64,000 nt of DNA from Streptomyces sp. GQFP (GCF_021545335.1 NZ_CP089312.1:5022001-5086000); one strand, 5' to 3'. Numbered from the stretch's first letter, positions 42,429 through 51,183 are shown. Notes: generated by a model not told the origin, from the letters alone. Numbers and translations: made by a program.

Positions 42429-43747
42429 GCCCCCTCCACATCTGCGAACGACGCCTGGTAGGCGGCGAACTGGGCCCGTTCCTCGTCCACGAGCGCGTGC
42501 CCGTCGGCGTAGGTGTGCTCGAAGATCGCGAAGTGGTCCGGGTCCGGCATGGCACGAACCGCTTCACGCACTCGCCTGCCCAACGACTCGCTCTCGGCCT
42601 CCAGTTCCGCGAAAAATCCCTCTTCCGCGTGGTTTGAGGCCTCCAGGTATGTGCGAAGGCGGGCGATCGGGTCCTTCGCCTCCCAGGCCGCCCGCTCGTC
42701 GTCGTGCCGGTAGCGGGTCGGGTCGTCGGAGGTGGTGTGGGCGCCCATGCGGTACGTGTAGGCCTCGACCAGCGTCGGGCCCTCGCCGCTGCGGGCCCGC
42801 TCCAGAGCCCACTTCGTCACCGCGAGGACGGCCAGGACGTCGTTGCCGTCCACCCGTACGCCCGGGAAGCCGTAGCCCTGCGCGCGCTGGTAGAGCGGGA
42901 CGCGGGTCTGGCGCTCGGTCGGCTCGGAGATCGCCCACTGGTTGTTCTGGCAGAAGAACACCACGGGGGCGTTGTAGACCGAGGCGAAGGTGAAGGACTC
43001 GGCGACGTCGCCCTGGCTGGAGGCGCCGTCCCCGAAGTAGGCGACGACCGCGGAGTCGGCGCCGTCCTTGGCCACGCCCATGGCGTAGCCGGTGGCGTGC
43101 AGGGTCTGGGAGCCGATGACGATCGTATAGAGGTGGAAGTTGTTGCTGTTGGGGTCCCAGCCGCCGTGGTTCACCCCGCGGAACATGCCGAGCAGGTTGA
43201 TCGGGTCGATGTCCCGGCACCAGGCGACGCCGTGCTCGCGGTAGGTCGGGAAGACGTAGTCGTCGGTGCGGGTGGCGCGGCCGGAGCCGATCTGGGCGGC
43301 CTCCTGGCCGAGCAGCGAGGCCCACAGGCCCAACTCGCCCTGGCGCTGGAGGGCGGTCGCCTCGGCGTCGAAGCGGCGGGTCAGCACCATGTCGCGGTAC
43401 AGACCGCGCAGGTCGTCGGGGGTGAGGGCGGCGACGTAGGGGTCGTAGGCGGTGTTCTTGACGCGCCGGCCCTCGGGGGTGAGCAGCTGGACGAGGTCCG
43501 GATCGGCGCCCGTCGCGGCTGGCTCGGCGGCCCGCTTCTTGGAGACGGCTCGTTTGGCGGGGGCGCGTTTGGTGGTGGCTCGCTTCGCGGCGGTGGCCTT
43601 GGACTCGGTGGCAGTGGCGGGCTGCGCGGCCGTGGCTGATGCGTCGGCGGCCGGTGCGTCGGCGCTCTGCGCGGTGGTGCGGGTGGTACCGGTCTTGCTT
43701 CCGGCGCTGCGTCGCGGTTTGCTCGCGGCAGTGCTCTCCACGGTCAC
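42425..43747 (-). CDS. bkdA: Branched-chain 2-oxoacid dehydrogenase E1 alpha with Lys/Ala-rich N-terminal tail, first copy
   Basis: A 440-residue E1 alpha. The thiamine diphosphate motif is GDGASSQGD...CQNN (near 230-260), preceded by FPTYREHGVAW and followed by YTYRMGAHTTSDDPTRYR. About 80 residues precede the fold and form a low-complexity basic tail (KATAAKRATTKRAPAKRAVS) like the tails of actinobacterial nucleoid proteins (HupS, histone-H1-like). This tail is absent from the second copy (61437). It may bind nucleic acid or scaffold the complex; this is inference. GTG 43745-43747 begins MTVESTAASK. First gene of the operon, divergent from the response-regulator gene. Confidence 0.92.
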   Translation of the reverse strand: MTVESTAASKPRRSAGSKTGTTRTTAQSADAPAADASATAAQPATATESKATAAKRATTKRAPAKRAVSKKRAAEPAATGADPDLVQLLTPEGRRVKNTAYDPYVAALTPDDLRGLYRDMVLTRRFDAEATALQRQGELGLWASLLGQEAAQIGSGRATRTDDYVFPTYREHGVAWCRDIDPINLLGMFRGVNHGGWDPNSNNFHLYTIVIGSQTLHATGYAMGVAKDGADSAVVAYFGDGASSQGDVAESFTFASVYNAPVVFFCQNNQWAISEPTERQTRVPLYQRAQGYGFPGVRVDGNDVLAVLAVTKWALERARSGEGPTLVEAYTYRMGAHTTSDDPTRYRHDDERAAWEAKDPIARLRTYLEASNHAEEGFFAELEAESESLGRRVREAVRAMPDPDHFAIFEHTYADGHALVDEERAQFAAYQASFADVEGA

Positions 43748-43775
43748 GTGTACTCCTCCGTCGGTCCGGCCCCGG

Positions 43776-43790
43776 GGTTACCGGGTAACC
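43776..43790 (-). promoter_or_regulatory. Palindrome in the first bkd promoter
   Basis: GGTTACC-G-GGTAACC is a perfect dyad 28 bp before bkdA. Together with the dyad at 43940 it marks the 321-bp divergent spacer 43748-44068 as regulatory. The related sequence GTTACCCAGTGCG recurs at about 43893. Confidence 0.45.
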
Positions 43791-43939
43791 AGTGCGGTCA
43801 CCTGTTCCCGATACCCGTGCACGGGGTGGGTGCCACTCGGCCGGGAACAGGCGTGACAGGTGCCCCGGCGAGCGTCCCGCAAGCCTCACGTTACCCAGTG
43901 CGCCATATTTCTATGAAACCCCCCTGACCTGCGATTTTG

Positions 43940-43953
43940 CTTGGAAATCCAAG
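43940..43953. promoter_or_regulatory. AT-rich dyad between bkdA and the response-regulator gene
   Basis: CTTGGA-AA-TCCAAG within TTGC...GTAAATTGAAC, an AT-rich island about 115 bp before the response regulator start. It could be bound by an Lrp/AsnC protein such as BkdR or by the response regulator itself; neither is shown. Confidence 0.4.
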
Positions 43954-44068
43954 TAAATTGAACAAGTCGGGAAGGGGCCCTGGTCACAGCCTTGCAGGGG
44001 GCCGGAACAACGGCACGTTATCCCGCGGAACCAGGCCACGGGAAGAGTCGGTATGTGAGACTGCCCCC

Positions 44069-44758
44069 GTGTCCGAAGACGGAAAAATCACTGTATTTCT
44101 CCTCGATGACCATGAAGTCGTCCGCCGGGGGGTCCGTGAGCTGCTCTCGGTCGAGGACGACATCGTGGTGGTCGGCGAGGCCGGCACGGCGGCCGACGCG
44201 CTGGTACGGATTCCGGCCACCCGTCCGGACGTGGCGGTGCTGGACGTACGGCTCCCGGACGGCAGCGGCGTCGAGGTGTGCCGCGAGATCCGTTCCCGGG
44301 ACGCGGGCGTCAAATGCCTGATGCTGACGTCGTTCGCCGACGACGAGGCCCTCTTCGACGCGATCATGGCGGGCGCCTCGGGGTACGTCCTGAAGGCCAT
44401 CCGAGGACATGAACTACTGGCGGCGGTACGGGACGTGGCGGCCGGCAAGTCCCTGCTGGACCCGGTCGCGACGGCCCGCGTCCTGGAGCGGCTGCGGAGC
44501 GGCGGCGGCGCAGCCACGGGGGTACAGGGGGACGAGCGGCTCGCGAACCTGACCGATCAGGAGCGCAGGATCCTCGACCTGATCGGCGAGGGGCTCACCA
44601 ACCGGGCGATCGGCGAGCGGCTGAACCTCGCCGAGAAGACGATCAAGAACTACGTGTCGGGGCTGCTGTCCAAGCTGGGCATGCAGAGGCGCGCGCAGGC
44701 GGCGGCGTACGTGGCACGGATGCAGGCGGAGCGGCAGGGCCAGAGCCGGGGTTTCTAA
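44069..44758 (+). CDS. Orphan NarL/LuxR-type response regulator
   Basis: A 229-residue two-domain regulator. The receiver domain has the acidic pair (FLLDDHEVVRRG), the phosphoacceptor aspartate in VAVLDVRLPDGSGVEV (near 56), the T/S switch in CLMLTSFADD and the lysine in GYVLKAIRG. The LuxR-type HTH is LTDQERRILDLIGEGLTNRA followed by EKTIKNYVSGLLSKL. No sensor kinase gene is adjacent, so it is an orphan, related in sequence to DevR/DosR-type proteins. GTG 44069 is chosen because the receiver begins a few residues later; no strong ribosome site is seen. Confidence 0.87.
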   Translation: MSEDGKITVFLLDDHEVVRRGVRELLSVEDDIVVVGEAGTAADALVRIPATRPDVAVLDVRLPDGSGVEVCREIRSRDAGVKCLMLTSFADDEALFDAIMAGASGYVLKAIRGHELLAAVRDVAAGKSLLDPVATARVLERLRSGGGAATGVQGDERLANLTDQERRILDLIGEGLTNRAIGERLNLAEKTIKNYVSGLLSKLGMQRRAQAAAYVARMQAERQGQSRGF

Positions 44759-44862
44759 GGCCTTGGAAAGCCGTCCGGGGCGCCCGAATCGGGACCTAAG
44801 GCCTCTCTTCTCGGGGCGAGCGCCCCTGGTGTGCCCGTTTGCCCGTCGCCCACAGTGAGTGC

Positions 44863-45279
44863 ATGCCGACCGAGGAACAGAACGAGCAGGACGACCAGCG
44901 CGCCGCCGACCTCCTCGGCCGCGTCGAGCACGGCCGGGTCGCGACCAGCATGCGCGCGCTGCCCTTCCTGGCGTCCGCCCGGCACATCGTCGTGGACGGC
45001 CGGGTCCTGCTGCGGCTGCACAGGGGGCACGGGTACCACCGGGCGTGCGTGGGCGGTGTCGTCGCGTACGGCGCGGACGTGCCGTCGGCACGGAACCGGC
45101 GGTCGTGGTCCGTGCAGGTCGTCGGGGAGTGCGCGGCCGTGGAGCCGACCCTCGCCGAACTCGACCGGTTCGGCCCCGCACCGCGCTCAGTGGACGGCGT
45201 GCCCTTCGATCCCGTCTACCTACGGGTCGAACCCCAGTTCGCCACCGTGCACTCTGTGATCGAAACCGACTGTCCATGA
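44863..45279 (+). CDS. Pyridoxamine 5'-phosphate oxidase-like FMN-binding split-barrel protein
   Basis: A 138-residue protein resembling the small PNPOx-like family abundant in actinobacteria. It has a helix with LLGRVEHGRVATSMRALPFL, then beta strands ARHIVVDGRVLLRLHRG, GGVVAYGADV and WSVQVVGECAAVE, and a final strand YLRVEPQFATVHSVI. Many relatives bind FMN, F420 or haem, and some are inactive remnants. The characteristic sequence is weak, so this is a fold-level call. It has its own ATG (MPTEEQ) about 100 bp after the response-regulator gene. Confidence 0.6.
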   Translation: MPTEEQNEQDDQRAADLLGRVEHGRVATSMRALPFLASARHIVVDGRVLLRLHRGHGYHRACVGGVVAYGADVPSARNRRSWSVQVVGECAAVEPTLAELDRFGPAPRSVDGVPFDPVYLRVEPQFATVHSVIETDCP

Positions 45280-45342
45280 CAGCCCGCGGTCACCTGTGAC
45301 TGCCTGTGACAAGCGCCCCGCTCACGCGCCCGGCTCGTGCCC

Positions 45343-45348
45343 TAGCAT
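45343..45348 (+). promoter_or_regulatory. Leaderless-type -10 box of the phosphotransferase gene
   Basis: TAGCAT lies 7 bp upstream of the GTG at 45356, a spacing typical of Streptomyces leaderless transcripts, and there is no ribosome-binding site. Confidence 0.45.
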
Positions 45349-45355
45349 CTGGCGC

Positions 45356-47488
45356 GTGCCGCGCTCATCTGTACCACCCCTTGTGCCCCACGCTCCCCCT
45401 CTGGGCGCCCTCCTCCGCCAGTACGCCGCCGGGTCCGCGCTGACCTGCGACCCCGTCGACCAGGGGCTGCTGAACCGCGGCTACCGGCTCGCCACCACGC
45501 GCGGCGACTACTTCCTGAAGCACCACTTCGACCCCGAGACCGCCGACCCCGCCGCGATCGCCCGCCAGCACCGGGCGACCCAGCGCCTCGCGGATCTCGG
45601 CGTCCCGGTGGCCCCACCGCTGCCCGGCCGCGACGGCCGCACGGTCGCCGTCGTAGGCGGCCACGCCTACGCCCTGCACCCCTGGATCGACGGCCGCCAC
45701 CGCCACGGCGGCCAGCTGACCACCGTCCAGTGCGGCCGCCTGGGCGCGCTCCTGGGCGTGGTCCACGCAAGCCTGGAACACGTGATGCCGACGCGGGTCG
45801 GCCCCGAGGGCACCGGCCGGAACCAGGGCGTCCCGGCACCGAGAGCGACCACCGGTGGCCACGAGCCGACTCCCGGACAGAGAAGCCCCTCCCCGCGGAC
45901 GAAGGCAGGCCGACAGACAGAACCCGCTGGCCACTCCGAACCCACCCGACAGGGAATCCCACCCCGACAGGACGACTCCGCCGACCGAACCCAGGGCGGC
46001 CCGGGCGACCGAACCCAGGGCGGCCCAGGCGACCGGAACCGGGACGGATCTGCCGGCCGGGACGAGGACGGAACCCGCGACCGGAACCAAGGCCTCGTCG
46101 CCGACCGGGACCGAAGCGGACCCGCCGCCCGGCACAGGGACGGAACCGTCGACCGACACCAAGGCGCCTCCGCCGACCAGGACTGGGACGGCCCCGCAGG
46201 CCGACACTGGGGCGGCCCGGCCGGTCGGCCCCAAGACCTCGTCGCCAACCGGCACCGGGACAGCCCTGCCGGCCGACACTGGGACGGATCCGCAGGCCGA
46301 AACCAAGGCGTCCCCGCCAGCCGGAACCGGGGTAGCCAAGTCCCCCGCAACTGGGACACAACCGCCGACCGAAACCAAGCCGTCCCCGCGAGCCAGCACC
46401 GGGACGACCCGGCCAGCCAGTACTGGGACGGCCCCGTCGGCCGAAACTGGGCCGGCCCCGGCAACCGGCCCTGGGACGGAACCACCGACCGAATCCAGAG
46501 CCCCCTCACCAACTTCGACCCGAGCGGATCCGACGACCAGCACTGGGACAGCCCCGCACACCGACCCTCGACCGGACCCGCCAACCGACCCTGCGACAGA
46601 ACCACCGACCGAATCCAGAGCCCCCTCACCAACCTGAACCCGGGCGAATCCGGCGACGGCCGAAACTGGGCCGGCCCCGCAGGCCCACCCTCGGCGGCCG
46701 GCCGGTACCGGGCCGCCACCGCCACCACCACCACCGCCACCACCGCCACTGCCGCTGCCGCTGCCGCTGCCGCTGCCGCTGCCGCTGCCGAACCCTCCGC
46801 AGCCACCGGAGTCTCCGCGAAGCACCCCTCCCCAGCAGCCCCGGCCCCCGCTCTCACCAACAGCTCCGCCGAGTCCCTGCACGCCGTCAGCTCACCCACC
46901 CCCGCTGACCCCCCACACGCCCCCTCCGCCGACCCCGCCGACACCTTCGCGCTCATCGACGATCTCCTGGCCCAGGTCCGCCGCCACCGGCCCACCGACG
47001 CCTTCGACGAGTTGGCCCGCTATCGGCTGCTGGAGCGGCGGGCGCTGTTGGAGCAGCACGCTGACCGGCGGCCGCCGCCGGGTGGTTCGGTGGGGTGGGT
47101 GCACGGGGACTTTCACCCGTTCAACCTGCTCTACAAGGGGGACGCGCCCGCCGCGATCGTCGACTGGGACCGGCTCGGTGTGCAGCCGCGCGCGGAGGAG
47201 GCCGTACGTGCCGCCGCGATCTTCTTCGTGCGGCCCGCCGGCACGCTCGACCTGCCCAAGACACGGGCGTACGCGCGCGCGTACCGGCGTACGGCCGGGG
47301 CGACGCCCTCCGAGCTGGCCGCCGCCGTGCACCGGGTGTGGTGGGAGCGGCTCAACGACTTCTGGATGCTGCGCTGGCACTACGAGCGGGGGGACACCCG
47401 CGCCGACTCCCAGTTTCCGGCCGCCTCGGCGCTCGCGGTGTGGTGGACGCGCGAGTACGACGCGGTGTGCGGGGCGTTCACGGACTGA
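45356..47488 (+). CDS. Aminoglycoside phosphotransferase-family kinase interrupted by a long repetitive insert
   Basis: A 710-residue protein whose ends form one APH/choline-kinase-like fold. The N-lobe (residues 1-145) has LNRGYRLATTRGDYFLKHHF, where a nucleotide-binding lysine is expected, and YALHPWIDGR. The C-lobe (from about 525) has the catalytic loop WVHGDFHPFN (near 582) and the metal-binding IVDWDRLG (near 602). Between them about 350 residues are low complexity: Pro/Thr/Arg-rich sequence, some 20 octapeptide repeats (about 209-377), a Thr run and a poly-Ala run (465-480). Typical family members have about 330-350 residues without any insert. The insert keeps frame, so the gene may still be functional. 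GTG 45356 is preferred; another GTG lies at 45296. Confidence 0.75.
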   Translation: MPRSSVPPLVPHAPPLGALLRQYAAGSALTCDPVDQGLLNRGYRLATTRGDYFLKHHFDPETADPAAIARQHRATQRLADLGVPVAPPLPGRDGRTVAVVGGHAYALHPWIDGRHRHGGQLTTVQCGRLGALLGVVHASLEHVMPTRVGPEGTGRNQGVPAPRATTGGHEPTPGQRSPSPRTKAGRQTEPAGHSEPTRQGIPPRQDDSADRTQGGPGDRTQGGPGDRNRDGSAGRDEDGTRDRNQGLVADRDRSGPAARHRDGTVDRHQGASADQDWDGPAGRHWGGPAGRPQDLVANRHRDSPAGRHWDGSAGRNQGVPASRNRGSQVPRNWDTTADRNQAVPASQHRDDPASQYWDGPVGRNWAGPGNRPWDGTTDRIQSPLTNFDPSGSDDQHWDSPAHRPSTGPANRPCDRTTDRIQSPLTNLNPGESGDGRNWAGPAGPPSAAGRYRAATATTTTATTATAAAAAAAAAAAAAEPSAATGVSAKHPSPAAPAPALTNSSAESLHAVSSPTPADPPHAPSADPADTFALIDDLLAQVRRHRPTDAFDELARYRLLERRALLEQHADRRPPPGGSVGWVHGDFHPFNLLYKGDAPAAIVDWDRLGVQPRAEEAVRAAAIFFVRPAGTLDLPKTRAYARAYRRTAGATPSELAAAVHRVWWERLNDFWMLRWHYERGDTRADSQFPAASALAVWWTREYDAVCGAFTD
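45983..46492 (+). repeat. 24-bp tandem repeats inside the phosphotransferase gene
   Basis: About twenty degenerate 24-bp units encoding an octapeptide of the type (N/H)-(W/Q/R)-D-G-x-A-G-R. The first two units (45983-46006 and 46007-46030) are identical at 23 of 24 positions. A larger segment encoding TTDRIQSPLTN is itself repeated, near 46490 and again near 46610. Confidence 0.85.
46749..46790 (+). repeat. Hexanucleotide microsatellite encoding poly-alanine
   Basis: Seven perfect copies of CTGCCG, read in frame as GCT/GCC alanine codons. A preceding CCACCA-type tract encodes Thr/Ala runs. Such a tract is prone to slippage in multiples of 6 bp, which preserves frame. Confidence 0.9.
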
Positions 47489-47530
47489 ACGGGCTGACGT
47501 CCACCGGGGGCGGGAGGGCCTGGACAACGG

Positions 47531-47571
47531 CACGCGCGCGTGGAGCCCTCTTCGGGCCGCACGCGCGCGTG
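47531..47571. terminator. Repeated palindromes between the phosphotransferase and kinase genes
   Basis: CACGCGCGCGTG occurs at 47531-47542 and 47560-47571. Each is self-complementary and the two can also pair with each other across a 17-base loop, between convergent genes. A likely terminator. Confidence 0.5.
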
Positions 47572-47579
47572 GGGGCTGT

Positions 47580-49175
47580 TTACGGGGTGGTGCCGCCCTC
47601 GGTACCACCGTCTTCCTCACCGGTGTCGCCGGTCTCCTCCTCCGAGGCGGTCGCCGTGTTCGTCGGCTGCGTCGCCGTGTTCGTCGGCTGCGCGCTCGTC
47701 TGCACGTCCGACGGTGAACTCGACGGCTCGGAGGAGGGGGTCTCGGACTGCGTGTACGACGGTGTGGGCGACGGCGTCCACTGGGACTCTCCGTCCGAGC
47801 CGCTGCCGTCGTCCGTCTCGACGCTCGACGTCTCCTCGGAGACCTCGTCGCTCGGACTCGCCGTGGCGTCGTCTTTCGTCGCGGTCTGCGAGGTGGTCGG
47901 CGACGGGGTGGTCCCGGTGTTGCCGCTGTCGCCGTTGCCGCCCTGCAGGGCGAGGGCGACGCCCGCCGCGATGGCGATCACCGCGAAGAAGGCCAGTATC
48001 CACAGCTTGCCCCGGCCGCCGCCCCGGTTGCCGTGCCCCTCGAAACCGCCGTCGTCCCCGCCGCCGTACCCGGCGGGCAGGATCGGCTGGGGGATCTGGG
48101 TGGTCCCGGAGGAGTCGCCCGGGTGGTGGTTCATCACCGTGGTGCCGGCGAAGCCCGCCGAGGGGGTGTGCCGGCCGTCGTGCACGTCGACGGGCCCGGT
48201 GTTCCAGGTGCCGGTGTGGCCGCCCTGGTCGTACAGCATCTGCAGACCGTACTGGATCAGCCCGCGCATCTCCTCGGCGGTCTGGAAGCGATCGTCGGGT
48301 TCCTTGGCCAAGGAACGCATGACGAGCCCGTCGAGTTCCGGCGGCGCCGCGTCCGAGACCTCGGACGGGGGCACCGGAATGTCCTGGACGTGCTGGTAGA
48401 CCACGGAGAGAGGGGTCTCGCCCGTGAACGGGGGCCGCAGCGCGAGGAGTTCGTAGAGGAGGCAGCCCGTCGCGTACAGGTCCGAGCGGTGGTCGACGGC
48501 CTTGCCGAGGGCCTGCTCGGGGGAGAGGTACTGCGGGGTGCCCATGACCATGCCGGTCTGCGTCATCGTCGTGGACGCCCCGTGCAGGGCGCGGGCGATG
48601 CCGAAGTCCATGACCTTCACGGCGCCGTTGTGCGTGATGATCACGTTGGCGGGCTTGATGTCACGGTGCACGATGCCGTGCTGGTGCGAGTAGGCAAGCG
48701 CTTCCAGCACCCCGGAGACGATGATCAGGGCCTGCTCGGGCCCGGGCGCCTCGGCGTTGATGAGGAGGTCACGGATGGTGCGCCCCTCGACGATCTCCAT
48801 CACGATGTACGGGACGGACTTGGGGCCGCCCGCGCCGAAGCCGCCGTTGGACACCGTGTCCTCGCCGGAGTCGTACACGGCGACGATCGAGTGATGGTTG
48901 AGCCCGGCCACCGACTGGGCCTCGCGCGTGAAGCGGGCCTTGGAGATCGGGTCCTCGGCGAGATCGGCGCGCAGCAGTTTGACCGCGACCGTACGCCCGA
49001 GGCGTACGTCCTCGGCGGCGAACACCTCCGCCATGCCGCCCCGGCCGAGTCTGTGGGTGAGCCGGTACCGGCCGTCCCCCACCAGTCCGCCGTTGCCCCA
49101 CAACTCAGGCGCGTCTGACATACCGCCGCCTGCCGCCTCGGGGTCGGACGGGCCCTGAGCGCGCTGCTGTGCCAT
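47580..49175 (-). CDS. Transmembrane Ser/Thr protein kinase with Ser/Thr-rich extracellular tail
   Basis: A 531-residue Hanks-type kinase. The catalytic domain covers residues 36-300: GRGGMAEVF glycine loop, VAVKLL lysine, IVHRDIKPANV, KVMDFGIAR and TPQYLSPEQALG are all intact, with an activation loop rich in Thr (STTMTQTGM). A juxtamembrane region leads to one transmembrane helix (LWILAFFAVIAIAAGVALAL, near 400) and a Ser/Thr/Glu-rich outer tail without PASTA repeats, ending in QPTNTATQPTNTATA. It is divergent from a second kinase gene whose catalytic domain is similar, which suggests an old duplication. No dedicated phosphatase gene is adjacent. Confidence 0.92.
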   Translation of the reverse strand: MAQQRAQGPSDPEAAGGGMSDAPELWGNGGLVGDGRYRLTHRLGRGGMAEVFAAEDVRLGRTVAVKLLRADLAEDPISKARFTREAQSVAGLNHHSIVAVYDSGEDTVSNGGFGAGGPKSVPYIVMEIVEGRTIRDLLINAEAPGPEQALIIVSGVLEALAYSHQHGIVHRDIKPANVIITHNGAVKVMDFGIARALHGASTTMTQTGMVMGTPQYLSPEQALGKAVDHRSDLYATGCLLYELLALRPPFTGETPLSVVYQHVQDIPVPPSEVSDAAPPELDGLVMRSLAKEPDDRFQTAEEMRGLIQYGLQMLYDQGGHTGTWNTGPVDVHDGRHTPSAGFAGTTVMNHHPGDSSGTTQIPQPILPAGYGGGDDGGFEGHGNRGGGRGKLWILAFFAVIAIAAGVALALQGGNGDSGNTGTTPSPTTSQTATKDDATASPSDEVSEETSSVETDDGSGSDGESQWTPSPTPSYTQSETPSSEPSSSPSDVQTSAQPTNTATQPTNTATASEEETGDTGEEDGGTEGGTTP

Positions 49176-49526
49176 CAGTCCTCGCCGTCGTTTCTGCCCG
49201 CGGTGCGCGCGGTGTTGTTACGGTCTCCGTCGGCCACGCTACAGCCTCCACGCAAGCCTCCGGTCCGGGAGCCATTCCCTGAGCGGCTCCGGAAGGAGCC
49301 TGGGTACGGGTGCCGGGCGGACCGGTCATCAAACCCGTTGCGGGTATCGTCGTGCAAATTCCGTGCCCCGTCCGTCCAGCACCTGTAACTCTTCCGCGAC
49401 GCTTCCTCCTCGTACGGTCACGGAACGGGCACCGAGCTTGACGTGTCAGTGCCCTCCGGCAGACTTGGCCCGGTATGAGCCAATCGATCACGTGCGGCTG
49501 TGAGAAAGCTCGGGGGACGCTGAGAC
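49176..49526. promoter_or_regulatory. 351-bp divergent promoter region of the two kinase genes
   Basis: This spacer must contain both kinase promoters. GAGGA lies about 5 bases upstream of the leftward ATG. Towards the right there is TTGACG (49439) with no clear -10 partner. I see no repeat, RNA gene or open frame of Streptomyces character here. Confidence 0.4.
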
Positions 49527-51128
49527 ATGAGCCACGACGGCGCACACGGCCGGTACACGGGGCAGGCGCTCGCCGGCGGGCGCTACCAGCTGCGCGATCT
49601 GCTCGGCGAGGGCGGCATGGCCTCGGTGCACCTCGCGTACGACTCGGTCCTGGACCGGCAGGTCGCGATCAAGACACTGCACACCGAACTGGGCCGGGAA
49701 CAGGCCTTCCGCGAGCGTTTCCGCCGCGAGGCCCAGGCCGTGGCCAAGCTCACGCACACCAACATCGTCTCGGTCTTCGACACCGGTGAGGACGAGGTGG
49801 CGGGGACGATGACCCCGTACATCGTCATGGAGTACGTCGAGGGGCAGCCCCTCGGTTCCGTTCTCGACGCGGACGTACGGCAGTTCGGGGCGATGCCCGC
49901 CGACAAGGCGCTGCAGGTCACCGCGGACGTGCTGGCGGCGCTGGAGATCAGCCACGAGATGGGCCTGGTCCACCGGGACATCAAGCCGGGCAACGTCATG
50001 ATGACCAAGCGCGGCGTCGTGAAGGTCATGGACTTCGGCATCGCCCGCGCCATGCAGTCGGGCGTCACGTCGATGACGCAGACCGGCATGGTCGTCGGCA
50101 CCCCGCAGTACCTCTCCCCTGAGCAGGCGCTGGGCCGGGGCGTGGACGCCCGCTCCGACCTCTACTCGGTCGGCATCATGCTGTTCCAACTGGTCACCGG
50201 GCGGCTGCCGTTCAACGCCGACTCGGCGCTTGCGATCGCGTACGCGCATGTCCAGGAGGAGCCGGTCGTCCCCTCCTCGGTCAACCGGGCGTTGCCCCCG
50301 GCGGTGGACGCGCTCGTCGCCCGCGCGCTGAAGAAGAACCCGAACGAGCGTTTTCCGAGCGCCGTCGCCATGCGCGACGAGTGTCTGCGCGTGGCCGCCT
50401 CCCTCCACCCGGCCGCCCCGAACATCGTCCCGGGCACCCCGTCCCAGAGCGGCGCGGGCGTCGCCTCGGCGGTGTTCCCGCCGGTCGACCAGGCGACCCC
50501 GCCCCCGCCGGGTCCCGTACAGACCCCGTACCAGCCGGCCCCGACCCCGAATCCGTACAGCGCCGCTCCGGCGTACGGCTATCCGCAGCAGCCCGCGTAC
50601 CAGGCGCCCGGCGCGTACGCACCGCAGTACGCGCCGACGCCCGCCCCCGGAGGGGGACGGAAGAGCAACACCCCGGTGATCGTGGGCTCGATCGTCGTCT
50701 CCCTCGTCGCCGTCGGCGGGCTGCTCCTGGCCCTGAACCTGGGCGGGGACGACAGCGGCGACGGCGGCGAGGCCGGCAGTGGCAGCGGTGCGAGCGCCTC
50801 GGCCTCGCAGACGTCGGAGACGGGGGCGGCCACGGGGTACAAGGGGCCGGACCTGAGCAAGAAGATCGACGCGGAGGAGTGCTCGGAGGCGCCGGAGTCG
50901 TACACCGACCCGGACAAGATCCGGCTGCCCGACTTCCGCTACAAGAACCTGACCTCGGTCAAGTCCTGTTTCCAGGCGGCCGGGTGGCGGATGAAGGTGA
51001 CCCGGGTCGACGAGAACACCTTCGGCAAGGACACGGTCACCGACCAGTTCCCCTCCGCCGACACGGACGCCGACCCCGAGGACATGCCGGTGATCGAGCT
51101 GAGCGTGTCGTCGGGCAACCCGTCCTGA
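49527..51128 (+). CDS. Transmembrane Ser/Thr protein kinase with one PASTA-like domain
   Basis: A 533-residue kinase. The catalytic domain (residues 19-280) has GEGGMASVH, VAIKTL, LVHRDIKPGNVM, KVMDFGIAR and TPQYLSPEQALG. A Pro/Tyr/Gln-rich linker (about 300-380) precedes the transmembrane helix (VIVGSIVVSLVAVGGLLLAL, near 395). After an acidic Gly/Ser spacer comes a single PASTA-like domain (IRLPDFRYKNLTSVKSCFQA...VIELSVSSG), which in relatives senses muropeptides or beta-lactams. One domain is fewer than the three or four of PknB-type kinases. The substrates are unknown. It is divergent from the other kinase and ends before a strong terminator. Confidence 0.92.
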   Translation: MSHDGAHGRYTGQALAGGRYQLRDLLGEGGMASVHLAYDSVLDRQVAIKTLHTELGREQAFRERFRREAQAVAKLTHTNIVSVFDTGEDEVAGTMTPYIVMEYVEGQPLGSVLDADVRQFGAMPADKALQVTADVLAALEISHEMGLVHRDIKPGNVMMTKRGVVKVMDFGIARAMQSGVTSMTQTGMVVGTPQYLSPEQALGRGVDARSDLYSVGIMLFQLVTGRLPFNADSALAIAYAHVQEEPVVPSSVNRALPPAVDALVARALKKNPNERFPSAVAMRDECLRVAASLHPAAPNIVPGTPSQSGAGVASAVFPPVDQATPPPPGPVQTPYQPAPTPNPYSAAPAYGYPQQPAYQAPGAYAPQYAPTPAPGGGRKSNTPVIVGSIVVSLVAVGGLLLALNLGGDDSGDGGEAGSGSGASASASQTSETGAATGYKGPDLSKKIDAEECSEAPESYTDPDKIRLPDFRYKNLTSVKSCFQAAGWRMKVTRVDENTFGKDTVTDQFPSADTDADPEDMPVIELSVSSGNPS

Positions 51129-51140
51129 GCGGACGGTGAC

Positions 51141-51177
51141 GTGCCTGCAACTCCCCGGGAAGGGCAGTTGCAGGCAC
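51141..51177. terminator. Bidirectional terminator between the PASTA kinase gene and bpa
   Basis: Perfect 12-bp stem GTGCCTGCAACT / AGTTGCAGGCAC with a 13-base loop, between convergent genes. Confidence 0.82.
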
Positions 51178-51183
51178 TGGGAG

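Noticed and set aside
45983..46492. Possible CRISPR array
   Set aside because: The repeats are contiguous 24-bp degenerate units without unique spacers, in frame within a coding sequence, and no cas genes are present.
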